A stretch of DNA of 64,000 nucleotides, taken from Pedobacter sp. Leaf250. Lineage in GTDB: Bacteria; Bacteroidota; Bacteroidia; Sphingobacteriales; Sphingobacteriaceae. This document shows, piece after piece, positions 51,660 through 60,429 of this stretch; positions within the stretch are counted from its first letter, which is position 1, and the number at the start of each line of letters is the position of its first letter. The position numbers were made by a program, and so were the translations under genes. The notes under the pieces were generated by a model, which saw only the letters and a program-made list of their open reading frames with translations, searched no databases and was not told the DNA's origin. The stretch spans positions 207,470-271,469 of the forward strand of contig NZ_CAKLBU010000004.1 of NCBI RefSeq assembly GCF_920984735.1, given 5' to 3'.

Positions 51660-53339
51660 TTACTCTTTACCGAGCAAAACGCCCGAAACATTCCAGGCGC
51701 TTGAACTCGAACCCTGCGGCAGACCCATTGGAATGGTCACTTTTATCGTGTGGTCTCCTGCCTTTAAATCTCCCAAACTAATTATATTCGGGTTGGTAAC
51801 CGTTCCTGGACACCAATTAGAACGGCTTAAATCGGATGATGATAATCCGGTTTCGAAATTGCCAGATGCCGGGTTTGACAGCCGGTAAGAGCCACAATCC
51901 TGTCGCCAGGGAATAAATGCAAAAGCTTCTTTCCCATCAAGCCAGATCGTATTTTTACGGGGCACAAACTCATCTCCGCCACCCCAGCCGCCATGACCAG
52001 TGGTGATATAACGCAATTTGGCATCTTTAACATCTTTAATTAAAGTGAATGAAACTTCCAGGCCTTTATCACTACTGAACATAGTTGCATATTCCTGTCC
52101 GGCCATTTCCATCACATTTGTCGAATTAAATAACGGCAAAATCAGGGCTTTATCCACCTTCTCCCGCCCTGCATTGTGCAACGTAATATTCAATGAAATT
52201 TTATGTCCGCCCTTATCATAATTGCCAATAAAAACCGCAATCCAAACTTCCTTTCCATTAACAAGTGGAAATAATTCTGAAACGTCCTGCCTGTAATAAA
52301 CCCGATCTGCCCATTTCTTATCCTTCAATTTTAGATAGTTGTATTGCCCAACCCCAAATGGCGTGAAAAACCGCATCACTTCAATTACCGGACTGTAATT
52401 TGGCGTTGCAACTACACCCTGGTAGGTTTTACCATTTCCGTTATCGTAAACAGGCAAAACTTTAACAGAATTTTCAAGCGCATTCATTAAACTAAGCGGC
52501 TTATCCGTAGGGATAATAAACACAGAACCTGTCCTGTCGTAAGCATCGCCTTTTGACTGCTCTGTTAAATCCACAAATACATTTGTATTAGCAGTTAATT
52601 CTGGGAATTTCACCTTCCGGGCGATAACCGTTCCGCCGGCAAACCTGAAAATAGAATCCGTAGACTGCGGTTTATCTATAAAATTAATGGTTTGATTATT
52701 AAACACACTTAGGGTGGTAAATCGACTCTTCCAAAGCAAATCTTTATACGATAAACCATCTATAAGCCTGAGCCTGGTCAAATCTATTGGCTTTATGCTT
52801 TTTACTTCTTCAATTTTAGTAGCCGTCGTAAAACTGTTGCCATTGCGCACCTGCTCTAAAACCAAACCTAGGTCTTGCCCCAGAACCGTTGGTGCGGCCT
52901 TTATACTCGCTTCTGTTGTATACCACAATTCAATGGTATTCGAGTTTACAATGGTTTTTGCCTTTTTGCAAGTGTAACCTAAAATCACTTTCGTCTCATT
53001 ACTGAATTCGAAAACCTGTTTCGCAATAGTAGTGCTATCTGAAGTGGAAAGCTGATCATTTTTACTTAAATCGGCCAGCTGAAACAGGATGTTCCCCGGT
53101 TTGGTAATCAGGCTTTGCTCATGAGGATATTTGGCCTGCTTGGCCAATATACTTTCGTTCGTTAATAAGTTCTGCTGCTCAGCGGCAATTACAACCGTTG
53201 GGTTTCGGTCTTCTTTCGGCTTCCCATCTGCAGAACGCCAATAAACTATCTTGTAAATAGCATTAACTTTTAATGCCTGCTGTGCCTGGCTGTAAGCACT
53301 AATAAGAACCGAAAAAATAAAGATGTACAGTTGCTTCAT
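51660..53339 (-). CDS. Secreted protein: GLPGLI-like N-terminus plus PNGase F-like C-terminus
   Basis: A 559-residue exported protein with a signal peptide (ending near AQQ, residue 20). Residues about 20-225 look like a GLPGLI-family domain (VFEFSNETKVILGYTCKKAKTIV split near residue 110; IELWYT). Residues about 230-559 resemble peptide-N-glycosidase F: paired beta-sandwiches with TPFGVGQYNY near 325, YITTGHGGWGGGDEFVPRKN near 440, WRQDCGSYR near 475 and SRSNWCPGT near 505. PNGase F releases N-glycans from glycoproteins. Whether catalysis persists cannot be judged by eye. Isolated from other glycan genes. Confidence 0.75.
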   Translation of the reverse strand: MKQLYIFIFSVLISAYSQAQQALKVNAIYKIVYWRSADGKPKEDRNPTVVIAAEQQNLLTNESILAKQAKYPHEQSLITKPGNILFQLADLSKNDQLSTSDSTTIAKQVFEFSNETKVILGYTCKKAKTIVNSNTIELWYTTEASIKAAPTVLGQDLGLVLEQVRNGNSFTTATKIEEVKSIKPIDLTRLRLIDGLSYKDLLWKSRFTTLSVFNNQTINFIDKPQSTDSIFRFAGGTVIARKVKFPELTANTNVFVDLTEQSKGDAYDRTGSVFIIPTDKPLSLMNALENSVKVLPVYDNGNGKTYQGVVATPNYSPVIEVMRFFTPFGVGQYNYLKLKDKKWADRVYYRQDVSELFPLVNGKEVWIAVFIGNYDKGGHKISLNITLHNAGREKVDKALILPLFNSTNVMEMAGQEYATMFSSDKGLEVSFTLIKDVKDAKLRYITTGHGGWGGGDEFVPRKNTIWLDGKEAFAFIPWRQDCGSYRLSNPASGNFETGLSSSDLSRSNWCPGTVTNPNIISLGDLKAGDHTIKVTIPMGLPQGSSSSAWNVSGVLLGKE

Positions 53340-53481
53340 AAAATCGAAAACCCAAATATAAGTAATACCTGCCAGCGAAGCGATTTGTTTTTAGTGTTGA
53401 ATCTATATTAGCGTTCCAAATACTGATTAATCTAATTTATATTCAAATCATATTTCAATATAAACACTATTTAAGTTGATA

Positions 53482-53631
53482 TTAAATACCTGACAACCCC
53501 AACTCGTTCAAAAACTCTTTATGCCTTTTTTTGACATCCGTAATTTTCTTTTCGATTTCTACAAGTTGCTTATTCACTTCAGCTACAGTCTCTGTGCACC
53601 TCATCCAGTACCTCAAATTAAAGGTATGCAT
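53482..53631 (-). CDS. Short coiled-coil ORF or remnant of a longer gene
   Basis: From ATG 53631 the frame encodes 49 residues beginning MHTFNLRYWMRCTETVAEVN, with a strongly helical lysine/glutamate-rich end (KKITDVKKRHKEFLNELG). The frame stays open upstream without a start into repeat sequence. This looks like the surviving C-terminal tail of a larger protein. The remaining part of the 653-base gap is AT-rich sequence and repeats. Confidence 0.25.
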   Translation of the reverse strand: MHTFNLRYWMRCTETVAEVNKQLVEIEKKITDVKKRHKEFLNELGLSGI

Positions 53632-53691
53632 GTCTCTAGCTTTTTGGATGACTGAATTGATTTGTGATGCACAACTATGGTTGTAAAATAA

Positions 53692-53822
53692 AATCGCAAT
53701 GACAATGAACTGAGGGAGATGAATAAAAGTCCTTCGACAAGTTCAGGATGACAAGTTGAAGTAGGTTTTTGAAGGGATTGCTTCGGCTCGTCCATACCTG
53801 GGCCTCGCAATGACAATGAACA
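53692..53822. repeat. Cluster of REP-like repeats
   Basis: Contains ATCGCAATGACAATGAAC twice (about 53692 and 53806), CCTTCGACAAGTTCAGGATGAC (53731-53752, given by its ends CCTTCGAC and AGGATGAC) and GATTGCTTCGG (53776). Both dispersed families seen elsewhere (GTCATTGCGAGG and GTCATCCTGAGCTTGTCGAAGG) are mixed here. Confidence 0.65.
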
Positions 53823-53992
53823 GAGGGGTTAGATACAAAGCTTTCATCATCGATCACGCTGCTTAAAATGCATTGCAAAAAATCAGTTCAATCATATTTT
53901 CAACTGGCACAATTACGATTATCTTTGTACAATAAACAATCAGAAAAAACGGTCTAAGTCAATAAAGATAAAATAGAAGCACCTAAAATTAA

Positions 53993-55765
53993 ATGAGATA
54001 CAAAAAGCTGATCTTCCTTTTCATTTTAACATTTTCAACTGGCTTTAACCTGTTAGCGCAGCAAACTACAGATACGCTTACCAAAGAAAGTTTAGCCATC
54101 AACGAGGTAAAACTCATCAAAGATCAGCAGCAAAAGCAAATAGACTCCCTGGTAAAAATTCAGCTGGAAGAGCAACTCCGAAATGCAGTTGGCGACAAAT
54201 CTAAAACACGTGAACTTGAAGAAAAGCTCCGAAAGATCGCCATTAGTGATTCGCTTAGAAATATTGCACAGGCAGAAGAAATTAAAAAACTCAAAGTTCA
54301 TGCCCAAGGTTATCCCATAGTGCTAAATCATGATACGTTATTCAGTATATACACCAGAACGGGATCTTTTAGTGCACGTGAAAGGGCCTCAGCTATTGCT
54401 AAAAAAATCAACAACCTTTACGAGGATGCCTTTTACACTCCAGATTCATTACAAATAAAATCTTCAACAGATAATTTCGATATCGTTTATAAAAACCAGG
54501 AAATTATCATGACGATTTCAAATTTAGATGGCTTATGGTTTGGGAAAACAAATGCGAAACTGGCGGAAGAATACCTGATCACAATCAAAAGATCCATAAA
54601 AAGTGAAAGGGAATCACATAGCCTGGTAAACTGGGCGAAAAGAATTGGCTTGGTAATTTTGATTCTCATCCTACTCATTATCATGGTGGCGCTGATTAAT
54701 TGGGTGTTCAGACAAATTCAAAAATACATCATCACCCGTACGCAAAAGCTAAAAGCCGGACTAAAACTTGGTTCCATAAAAGTTATTCCTGCCAAAGATC
54801 TTGAACTCATTTTTCTAAAGATAAATGGTGCAGTTAGACTACTTGTTACCTTGATCTTGATTTACCTCTCACTGCCTTTGCTTTTTAGTGTGTTTCCAGA
54901 AACAGAAAGCTGGACAAGCACTTTACTTAACTGGATTTTAGGTCCATTAAAAATTGCTTTAAATGGCGTTGTAACTTATTTACCGAACCTGTTTACCATT
55001 CTGGTGATCTACTTCATCTTTAAATTTACCCTTAAAGCAATCCGGTATTTTTTTAATGAAGTAAAACGAAGCAATATCCAGATCAATGGTTTTCATCCCG
55101 AATGGTCGGTTCCAACTTTTAACATTTTAAGATTTATTCTTTATGCCTTTATGCTGGTTATTATCTTCCCTTATTTACCGGGTTCAGGGTCAGCGGCATT
55201 TCAAGGGGTTTCTGTTTTTCTGGGGATATTAATTTCTCTGGGTTCATCGAGTGCCATAACCAATATTGTTGCTGGATTAGTGATTACCTATATGCGCCCT
55301 TTTCGCATTGGCGACAGGGTAAAAATTGGCGAGGTAATTGGCGATATTATCGAAAAGACAATGCTGGTTACCCGCATCAGAACGATCAAGAACGAAGACG
55401 TAACGGTCCCAAATTCAATGGTACTTTCCAGCAGCACCGTAAATTACTCTAGTCAGGCTAAAATTAACGGACTTATTATACACTACGAAGTTACGCTCGG
55501 TTATGATGTGCCTTGGCAAAAAGCTTATGAAATGCTCATAAATGCAGCGCTGAAAACCGATTTCATTATATCAGAACCTAAACCATTTGTATTACAAACC
55601 AAGCTTAACGATTTCTACGTTTCCTACCAGATTAATGCCTATACACATGAAGCAGGCAAACAGGCCCTGATTTACAGCAGCCTCTTGGAACACATTCAAG
55701 ACGAACTTAATACCGCTGGCATCGAATTGTTATCGCCAAATTATAACGTGATACGGAAGGAATAA
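53993..55765 (+). CDS. MscS-type mechanosensitive channel family protein
   Basis: A 590-residue inner-membrane channel. A signal peptide (ending near LLAQ, residue 23) is followed by a periplasmic region with a charged coiled coil (about 35-105) and several membrane helices from about residue 215. The MscS core is recognised by SLGSSSAITNIVAGLVITYM (near 415), IGDRVKIGEVIGDI and VPNSMVLSSSTVNYSS. It opens under hypo-osmotic shock. The long N-terminal extension is common in Bacteroidota. ATG start at 53993 after an unremarkable leader. Confidence 0.9.
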   Translation: MRYKKLIFLFILTFSTGFNLLAQQTTDTLTKESLAINEVKLIKDQQQKQIDSLVKIQLEEQLRNAVGDKSKTRELEEKLRKIAISDSLRNIAQAEEIKKLKVHAQGYPIVLNHDTLFSIYTRTGSFSARERASAIAKKINNLYEDAFYTPDSLQIKSSTDNFDIVYKNQEIIMTISNLDGLWFGKTNAKLAEEYLITIKRSIKSERESHSLVNWAKRIGLVILILILLIIMVALINWVFRQIQKYIITRTQKLKAGLKLGSIKVIPAKDLELIFLKINGAVRLLVTLILIYLSLPLLFSVFPETESWTSTLLNWILGPLKIALNGVVTYLPNLFTILVIYFIFKFTLKAIRYFFNEVKRSNIQINGFHPEWSVPTFNILRFILYAFMLVIIFPYLPGSGSAAFQGVSVFLGILISLGSSSAITNIVAGLVITYMRPFRIGDRVKIGEVIGDIIEKTMLVTRIRTIKNEDVTVPNSMVLSSSTVNYSSQAKINGLIIHYEVTLGYDVPWQKAYEMLINAALKTDFIISEPKPFVLQTKLNDFYVSYQINAYTHEAGKQALIYSSLLEHIQDELNTAGIELLSPNYNVIRKE

Positions 55766-55928
55766 TATATTGTTGCTCGTTTAAGTTTATTCGTTATTGC
55801 AAAAAACAAGACAAGAATATTTGCTTTTAATATCCTTCAGCTGAAAGACAAGTTTACTTCGAATGTTCTTCAAATAACATAATCATTTTTTACCTGCTTA
55901 ACATACCAAAAAAACCATCGCGTTTTAC

Positions 55929-55936
55929 TACCTTTG
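55929..55936 (+). promoter_or_regulatory. purH -7 promoter element
   Basis: TACCTTTG matches the consensus and predicts a start near 55941, 17 bases before the purH ATG at 55958. Confidence 0.55.
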
Positions 55937-55957
55937 CGGCTCAAAATTTACAGTAGA

Positions 55958-57484
55958 ATGAGTCAACCCATTAAAATCAAAAACGCTTTAATTTCAGTAT
56001 ATTATAAAGATGGTTTGGAACCATTGGTAAAATTATTAGCCGCCCAAGGTGTGCAATTATTCTCTACCGGTGGAACAGAGCAATTTATCAAAGATTTAAA
56101 TTTACCAGTAACGGCAGTTGAAGATTTAACAGGTTATCCGTCAATTTTAGGTGGACGTGTAAAAACTTTGCACCCAAAAGTTTTCGGTGGAATTTTAAAC
56201 CGCAGGGCTTTAGCTGGCGATCAGGAACAGATTGCAGAATATGAAATCCCTGAAATCGACTTGGTTATTGTTGATTTATACCCTTTCGAGGAAACCGTAA
56301 AAGCAGGTGGAACGCCAGAAGAAATTATCGAAAAAATTGATATCGGTGGCATTTCACTTATTCGTGCTGCTGCGAAAAACTTTAACGATGTGGTAATCAT
56401 TGCATCGAAAAACGACTACCCTACTTTACAGGCACAATTAGAGGCGCAAAATGGCGAAACTACTCTGGCACAACGTAAAGCCTTTGCTAAAACAGCTTTC
56501 CATACTTCTTCTCATTACGATACGGCAATCTTCAACTATTTCAACCAGGAAGAGCCAATTGAAGTTTTCAAGCAAAGTGTAACGGATGCTAAAACCCTGC
56601 GTTATGGCGAGAATCCACATCAGGGTGCAGTATTTTATGGCGATTTAGATGCCATGTTTACTAAATTAAACGGAAAAGAACTTTCTTATAATAATTTAGT
56701 GGATGTAGATGCTGCCGTAGCTTTAATTGATGAATTCGAAGATCCAACTTTCGCAATTTTAAAACATACAAATGCTTGTGGTATTGCTTCTCGCCCTACG
56801 GTTAAGCAAGCCTGGATTGATGCATTGGGATGCGATCCGGTTTCGGCTTTTGGCGGAGTATTGATCACCAATGTAGAGGTTGATTTAGCAACGGCTGAAG
56901 AAATTAATAATTTATTTTTCGAAGTTTTAATTGCGCCATCTTATCAGCCCGAAGCGGTGGAATTGTTTAGCAAAAAGAAAAACCGTGTGATTTTGCAACG
57001 CAATAACGTTGATTTGAGCAAAAAACAATTCAAAACTTTATTAAACGGTGTAATTGAGCAGGATAAAGATTTAATTATCGAAGGTCCGGAGCAGATGACA
57101 ACAGTAACCGAAAAAGCACCAACAGAACAGGAATTGAAAGATTTGCACTTCGCCAATAAAATTGTAAAACACACTAAATCAAATACCATCGTTCTGGTTA
57201 AAGATGATGTGTTGATAGCAAGTGGTGTTGGTCAAACTTCACGCGTTGATGCATTGAGACAAGCCATTGAAAAAGCGGCATCATTTGGTTTCAGCGTTAA
57301 AGGAAGTGCAATGGCTTCTGATGCTTTCTTCCCTTTTCCTGATTGCGTTGAAATTGCTGCTGATGCAGGCATAACAGCAGTTTTACAGCCAGGTGGATCA
57401 ATTAAAGATGCAGATTCTGTAGCGAAAGCAAATGAAAAAGGCATTGCAATGGTAACTACTGGTGTGAGACATTTTAAACACTAA
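55958..57484 (+). CDS. purH: Bifunctional AICAR transformylase/IMP cyclohydrolase
   Basis: A 508-residue enzyme that carries out the last two steps of IMP synthesis. The N-terminal IMP cyclohydrolase domain (about 1-195) begins IKIKNALISVYYKDG and has STGGTEQFIKD near 36 and GGRVKTLHPKVFGGIL near 60. The C-terminal transformylase has LRYGENPHQGA near 215, KHTNACGIA near 265 and SDAFFPFPDCVE near 450. The ATG at 55958 is chosen over an upstream TTG at 55934, which lies inside the promoter element. Confidence 0.96.
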   Translation: MSQPIKIKNALISVYYKDGLEPLVKLLAAQGVQLFSTGGTEQFIKDLNLPVTAVEDLTGYPSILGGRVKTLHPKVFGGILNRRALAGDQEQIAEYEIPEIDLVIVDLYPFEETVKAGGTPEEIIEKIDIGGISLIRAAAKNFNDVVIIASKNDYPTLQAQLEAQNGETTLAQRKAFAKTAFHTSSHYDTAIFNYFNQEEPIEVFKQSVTDAKTLRYGENPHQGAVFYGDLDAMFTKLNGKELSYNNLVDVDAAVALIDEFEDPTFAILKHTNACGIASRPTVKQAWIDALGCDPVSAFGGVLITNVEVDLATAEEINNLFFEVLIAPSYQPEAVELFSKKKNRVILQRNNVDLSKKQFKTLLNGVIEQDKDLIIEGPEQMTTVTEKAPTEQELKDLHFANKIVKHTKSNTIVLVKDDVLIASGVGQTSRVDALRQAIEKAASFGFSVKGSAMASDAFFPFPDCVEIAADAGITAVLQPGGSIKDADSVAKANEKGIAMVTTGVRHFKH

Positions 57485-57521
57485 AAAGGTAAAAGGCGGA
57501 AGGTTTAAGGTTTAGCATATC

Positions 57522-57657
57522 TGTCATCCTGAGCTTGTCGAAGGACAAACAACATTGTCATCCTGAGCCTGTCGAAAGAATAACAAAATTGTCATCCTGA
57601 GCTTGTCGAAAGAATAACAAAATTGTCATCCTGAGCCTGTCAAAAGACAAACAACAT
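57522..57657. repeat. 34-bp tandem array, four copies
   Basis: TGTCATCCTGAGC(T/C)TGTC begins at 57522, 57556, 57590 and 57624, an exact 34-base period. Units differ at a few positions (GAAGGACAAACAACAT versus GAAAGAATAACAAAAT). The word is the GTCATCCTGAG dispersed repeat; here it has been tandemly amplified just after purH. Confidence 0.85.
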
Positions 57658-57708
57658 TGTCAGACTGACACTTACTCGGGATTTTGAAAAACCAAACCCA
57701 GGTAAAAT

Positions 57709-57850
57709 AAACCCGATTGAAGTGATAATACTTTTTGATGCTGGTTTAGTCATCCCATGAATATTAGCATGTGGCAGGTATTCACCGGATGACTTTGATT
57801 AGTTTCCTCAAAAAGATTATAACAAAGAGCGGGACTGTTTGAACCGATGA
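57709..57850 (+). repeat. Structured dispersed element, copy B
   Basis: Shares with copy A (29201-29345) the left end AAACCCGATTG, the central TGAATATTAGCATGT, the right segment CAAAAAGATT and GCGGGACTG, then ACCGAT. The apical stem is GTCATCC (57739-57745) with GGATGAC (57787-57793), paired bases that differ from copy A. It sits between purH and mreB in the same orientation as copy A relative to the window. The rest of this 501-base gap holds the 34-bp array and an AT-rich mreB leader. Confidence 0.65.
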
Positions 57851-57985
57851 ATTACAGGTTTTGATTTTCATATAATTTAATTGCAATGAAATGCATAATG
57901 AAAATCAAACTTAAAACAATAAAAATCCTATTTTTACATTAGGAATAGTATAGATTTAACAAATTAAAGAAAATATAACTCATAC

Positions 57986-59008
57986 ATGGGATTATTCAAT
58001 TGGTTTACGCAGGAAGTTGCCATCGATTTAGGTACTGCGAATACCCTGATTATACATAACGACAAAGTGGTTGTAGATGAACCATCTATTGTTGCTTTTG
58101 ATCGTACTACAAATAAAGTAATCGCTATAGGTCGTCAGGCGATGCAAATGGAGGGTAAAACCCACGATAATATTAAAACTGTTCGTCCACTTAAAGATGG
58201 TGTAATTGCTGATTTCAATGCTGCTGAAGCGATGATTAAAGGTATGATCCGCATGCTGAACGGTGGTAAAGGCTGGATGTTTCCATCTTTACGTATGGTG
58301 ATTTGTATTCCTTCGGGTATTACAGAAGTTGAAAAACGTGCTGTACGGGATTCAGCTGAAATTGCCGGAGCTAAAGAGGTTTATTTAATTCACGAACCGA
58401 TGGCTGCTGCAGTAGGTATTGGAATTGATGTAGAAGAACCAATGGGCAATATGATCATCGATATCGGTGGTGGTACTACAGAAATCGCGGTAATCGCTTT
58501 ATCGGGTATCGTTTGTGATCAATCTATCCGCGTTGCGGGAGATAACTTCGACTCTGATATTGTGAATTACATCCGTCGCCAGCACAACATTATGATCGGT
58601 GACCGTACAGCTGAAAAAATTAAAATTGAAGTGGGCGCAGCTTTACCTGAATTACAGGATGCTCCAGCTGATTTCGCGGTTCAAGGTCGTGATTTAATGA
58701 CTGGCGTACCAAAACAAATCACGGTTTCATACACTGAAATTGCGCATTGTTTGGATAAATCAATCTCTAAAATTGAAGAAGCCATTCTAAAAGCGTTGGA
58801 GATTACACCTCCGGAACTTTCTGCCGATATTTACCAGACTGGTATTTATTTAACAGGTGGTGGTGCTTTGTTAAGAGGTTTGGATAAACGTGTTGCTGCC
58901 AAAACAAAATTACCAGTTCACGTAGCCGAAGATCCACTTCGTGCCGTAGTTAGAGGAACTGGCATCGCCCTTAAAAACATTGGCGGTTATAAATTTTTAA
59001 TGCAATAA
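57986..59008 (+). CDS. mreB: Rod shape-determining protein MreB
   Basis: A 340-residue actin homologue that organises lateral wall synthesis on the inner membrane. The N-terminal amphipathic start (MGLFNWFTQE) precedes phosphate-1 (VAIDLGTANTL near residue 12), phosphate-2 (NMIIDIGGGTTEIAVIAL near 154) and the adenosine motif (YLTGGGALLRGLDK near 288). First gene of the complete elongasome operon. A degenerate -7 element (TATTTTTA at 57929) may drive it. Confidence 0.97.
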   Translation: MGLFNWFTQEVAIDLGTANTLIIHNDKVVVDEPSIVAFDRTTNKVIAIGRQAMQMEGKTHDNIKTVRPLKDGVIADFNAAEAMIKGMIRMLNGGKGWMFPSLRMVICIPSGITEVEKRAVRDSAEIAGAKEVYLIHEPMAAAVGIGIDVEEPMGNMIIDIGGGTTEIAVIALSGIVCDQSIRVAGDNFDSDIVNYIRRQHNIMIGDRTAEKIKIEVGAALPELQDAPADFAVQGRDLMTGVPKQITVSYTEIAHCLDKSISKIEEAILKALEITPPELSADIYQTGIYLTGGGALLRGLDKRVAAKTKLPVHVAEDPLRAVVRGTGIALKNIGGYKFLMQ

Positions 59009-59010
59009 TC

Positions 59011-59072
59011 AAGTTTTACGTTGTAAGTTTTACGTTTTACGTTTTTGACTTACAACGTATTACCTATAACTT
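59011..59072. repeat. Imperfect palindrome between mreB and mreC
   Basis: AAGTTTTACGTTGTAAGT (from 59011) is mirrored by ACTTACAACGTATTACC then TATAACTT (ending 59072), with extra TTTTACG copies in the middle. It is the same word family as the rpoB-rpoC palindrome at 15826-15891 and also fills almost all of an intercistronic gap. Confidence 0.65.
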
Positions 59073-59081
59073 AGAACTTAA

Positions 59082-59921
59082 ATGCGTAACCTTTGGATTT
59101 TCATCAGCAGATACAACGCATTTTTCCTGTTTATTATCTTTTTTATCATAGGAATTTATCTTACGGTAAAAAACAATGCCTATCAGCGTAGCGTAACCCT
59201 AAATTCTTCAAATGAAATTGTGGGCACCGCTTATGAGAGGTTAAATGTTTTTAAGAGATACCTTAATTTAGGAATGGTAAATGATAGTTTGGCTGCCGAA
59301 AACGCCAGATTAAAAACACATTTACTAAATCTTACTACTGTTGATACAGCAAAAGATGTAAAAGTAATTGATACTGTTACCAATCAACAATATACCTATT
59401 TAGCAGCAAAAGTAATTAAAAACTCCATCACGCTTCGCAATAACGTGATGACGATTAATAAAGGCAGTTTAGACGGAATAAAAAGTGGAATGGCCGTTAT
59501 TGCGCCACAGCGTGGTGTGGTAGGCTTGGTTCGCGATGTTTCTGAGCACCTGGCAACCATCCAATCACTATTACATAAAGACACCCGAATCAGTGTAATG
59601 CTCAAAAAGAATACCGCTCTAGGCTCTTTAGTGTGGGGAGATTCGAATTTTGACATCAAAAAAGCATTGATCAAAGAAGTACCCAATCACATCAAAATGG
59701 TGGTGGGCGATTCTGTAGTTACATCGGGCTTTGGTTCTTTTCCAAAAGGGATTTTAGTGGGTAGGATTACAAAACCAAATGTACCCACCAATGATAACTT
59801 TTTATCGGGAGAGTTAAATTTATTTACCGATTTTAGTACGTTACAATATGTTTACGTAATAAAAGATAAACGAGCCGAAGAGCAAAAAGCTTTGGAGAGC
59901 TTAATTAAGCCAAATGAATAG
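59082..59921 (+). CDS. mreC: Rod shape-determining protein MreC
   Basis: A 279-residue bitopic protein with one N-terminal membrane helix (about residues 12-28, FFLFIIFFIIGIYL), a coiled coil (about 60-95) and a periplasmic beta-rich domain (GMAVIAPQRGVVGLVRDVSEH near 145). It activates PBP2/RodA. It overlaps mreD by eight bases. Confidence 0.94.
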   Translation: MRNLWIFISRYNAFFLFIIFFIIGIYLTVKNNAYQRSVTLNSSNEIVGTAYERLNVFKRYLNLGMVNDSLAAENARLKTHLLNLTTVDTAKDVKVIDTVTNQQYTYLAAKVIKNSITLRNNVMTINKGSLDGIKSGMAVIAPQRGVVGLVRDVSEHLATIQSLLHKDTRISVMLKKNTALGSLVWGDSNFDIKKALIKEVPNHIKMVVGDSVVTSGFGSFPKGILVGRITKPNVPTNDNFLSGELNLFTDFSTLQYVYVIKDKRAEEQKALESLIKPNE

Positions 59922-60429
59922 TAGAATAATAATTGTAAATATAATCAGGTGGGTTCTGCTGCTTTTTGTTCAGATATTTCTGCTCAAAAACATGGGCTTT
60001 TATGATCTTTCTACACCTTTTGTATATGTACTTTTCTTATTGCTTCTCCCTTTTGGCATACCCAATATTTTATTATATACTTTAGCTTTTGCAACTGGCT
60101 TAACACTGGATGCATTTTACGATACCATGGGCGTTCATGCTACAGCATGTGTAGTGTTGGCCTTTGTAAGAATTTCTTTTATTTCCATCAGTTTAAACCG
60201 AGATGCAATTGACGACCCTGAACCTTCGTTAAGTTATATGGGTTTCCAGTGGTTTTCTCTTTATGCTTTTCTTTGTGTGCTTGCTCACCACTTGGTGCTG
60301 TTCTTTTTAGAAACATTTAGGTTAACCGAAATTGGCTATACCTTAATGAGATGCGGCTTAAGTTGTATCTTTACACTGCTTATTATTTTATTGGTAGAGT
60401 TTATATTCTATAAAAGAACATCCCGCTAA
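59914..60429 (+). CDS. mreD: Rod shape-determining protein MreD
   Basis: A 171-residue inner-membrane protein with about five helices. It shows the MreD-like order of hydrophobic segments and LDAFYDTMGVHATA near residue 70. It interacts with MreC. Starts within mreC and its last base overlaps the mrdA start codon. Confidence 0.88.
   Translation: MNSRIIIVNIIRWVLLLFVQIFLLKNMGFYDLSTPFVYVLFLLLLPFGIPNILLYTLAFATGLTLDAFYDTMGVHATACVVLAFVRISFISISLNRDAIDDPEPSLSYMGFQWFSLYAFLCVLAHHLVLFFLETFRLTEIGYTLMRCGLSCIFTLLIILLVEFIFYKRTSR

Noticed and set aside
57522..57657. CRISPR array downstream of purH
   Set aside because: Repeats have 34-base period with near-identical spacers between the shared words and no cas genes, so this is a tandem repeat, not a repeat-spacer array.
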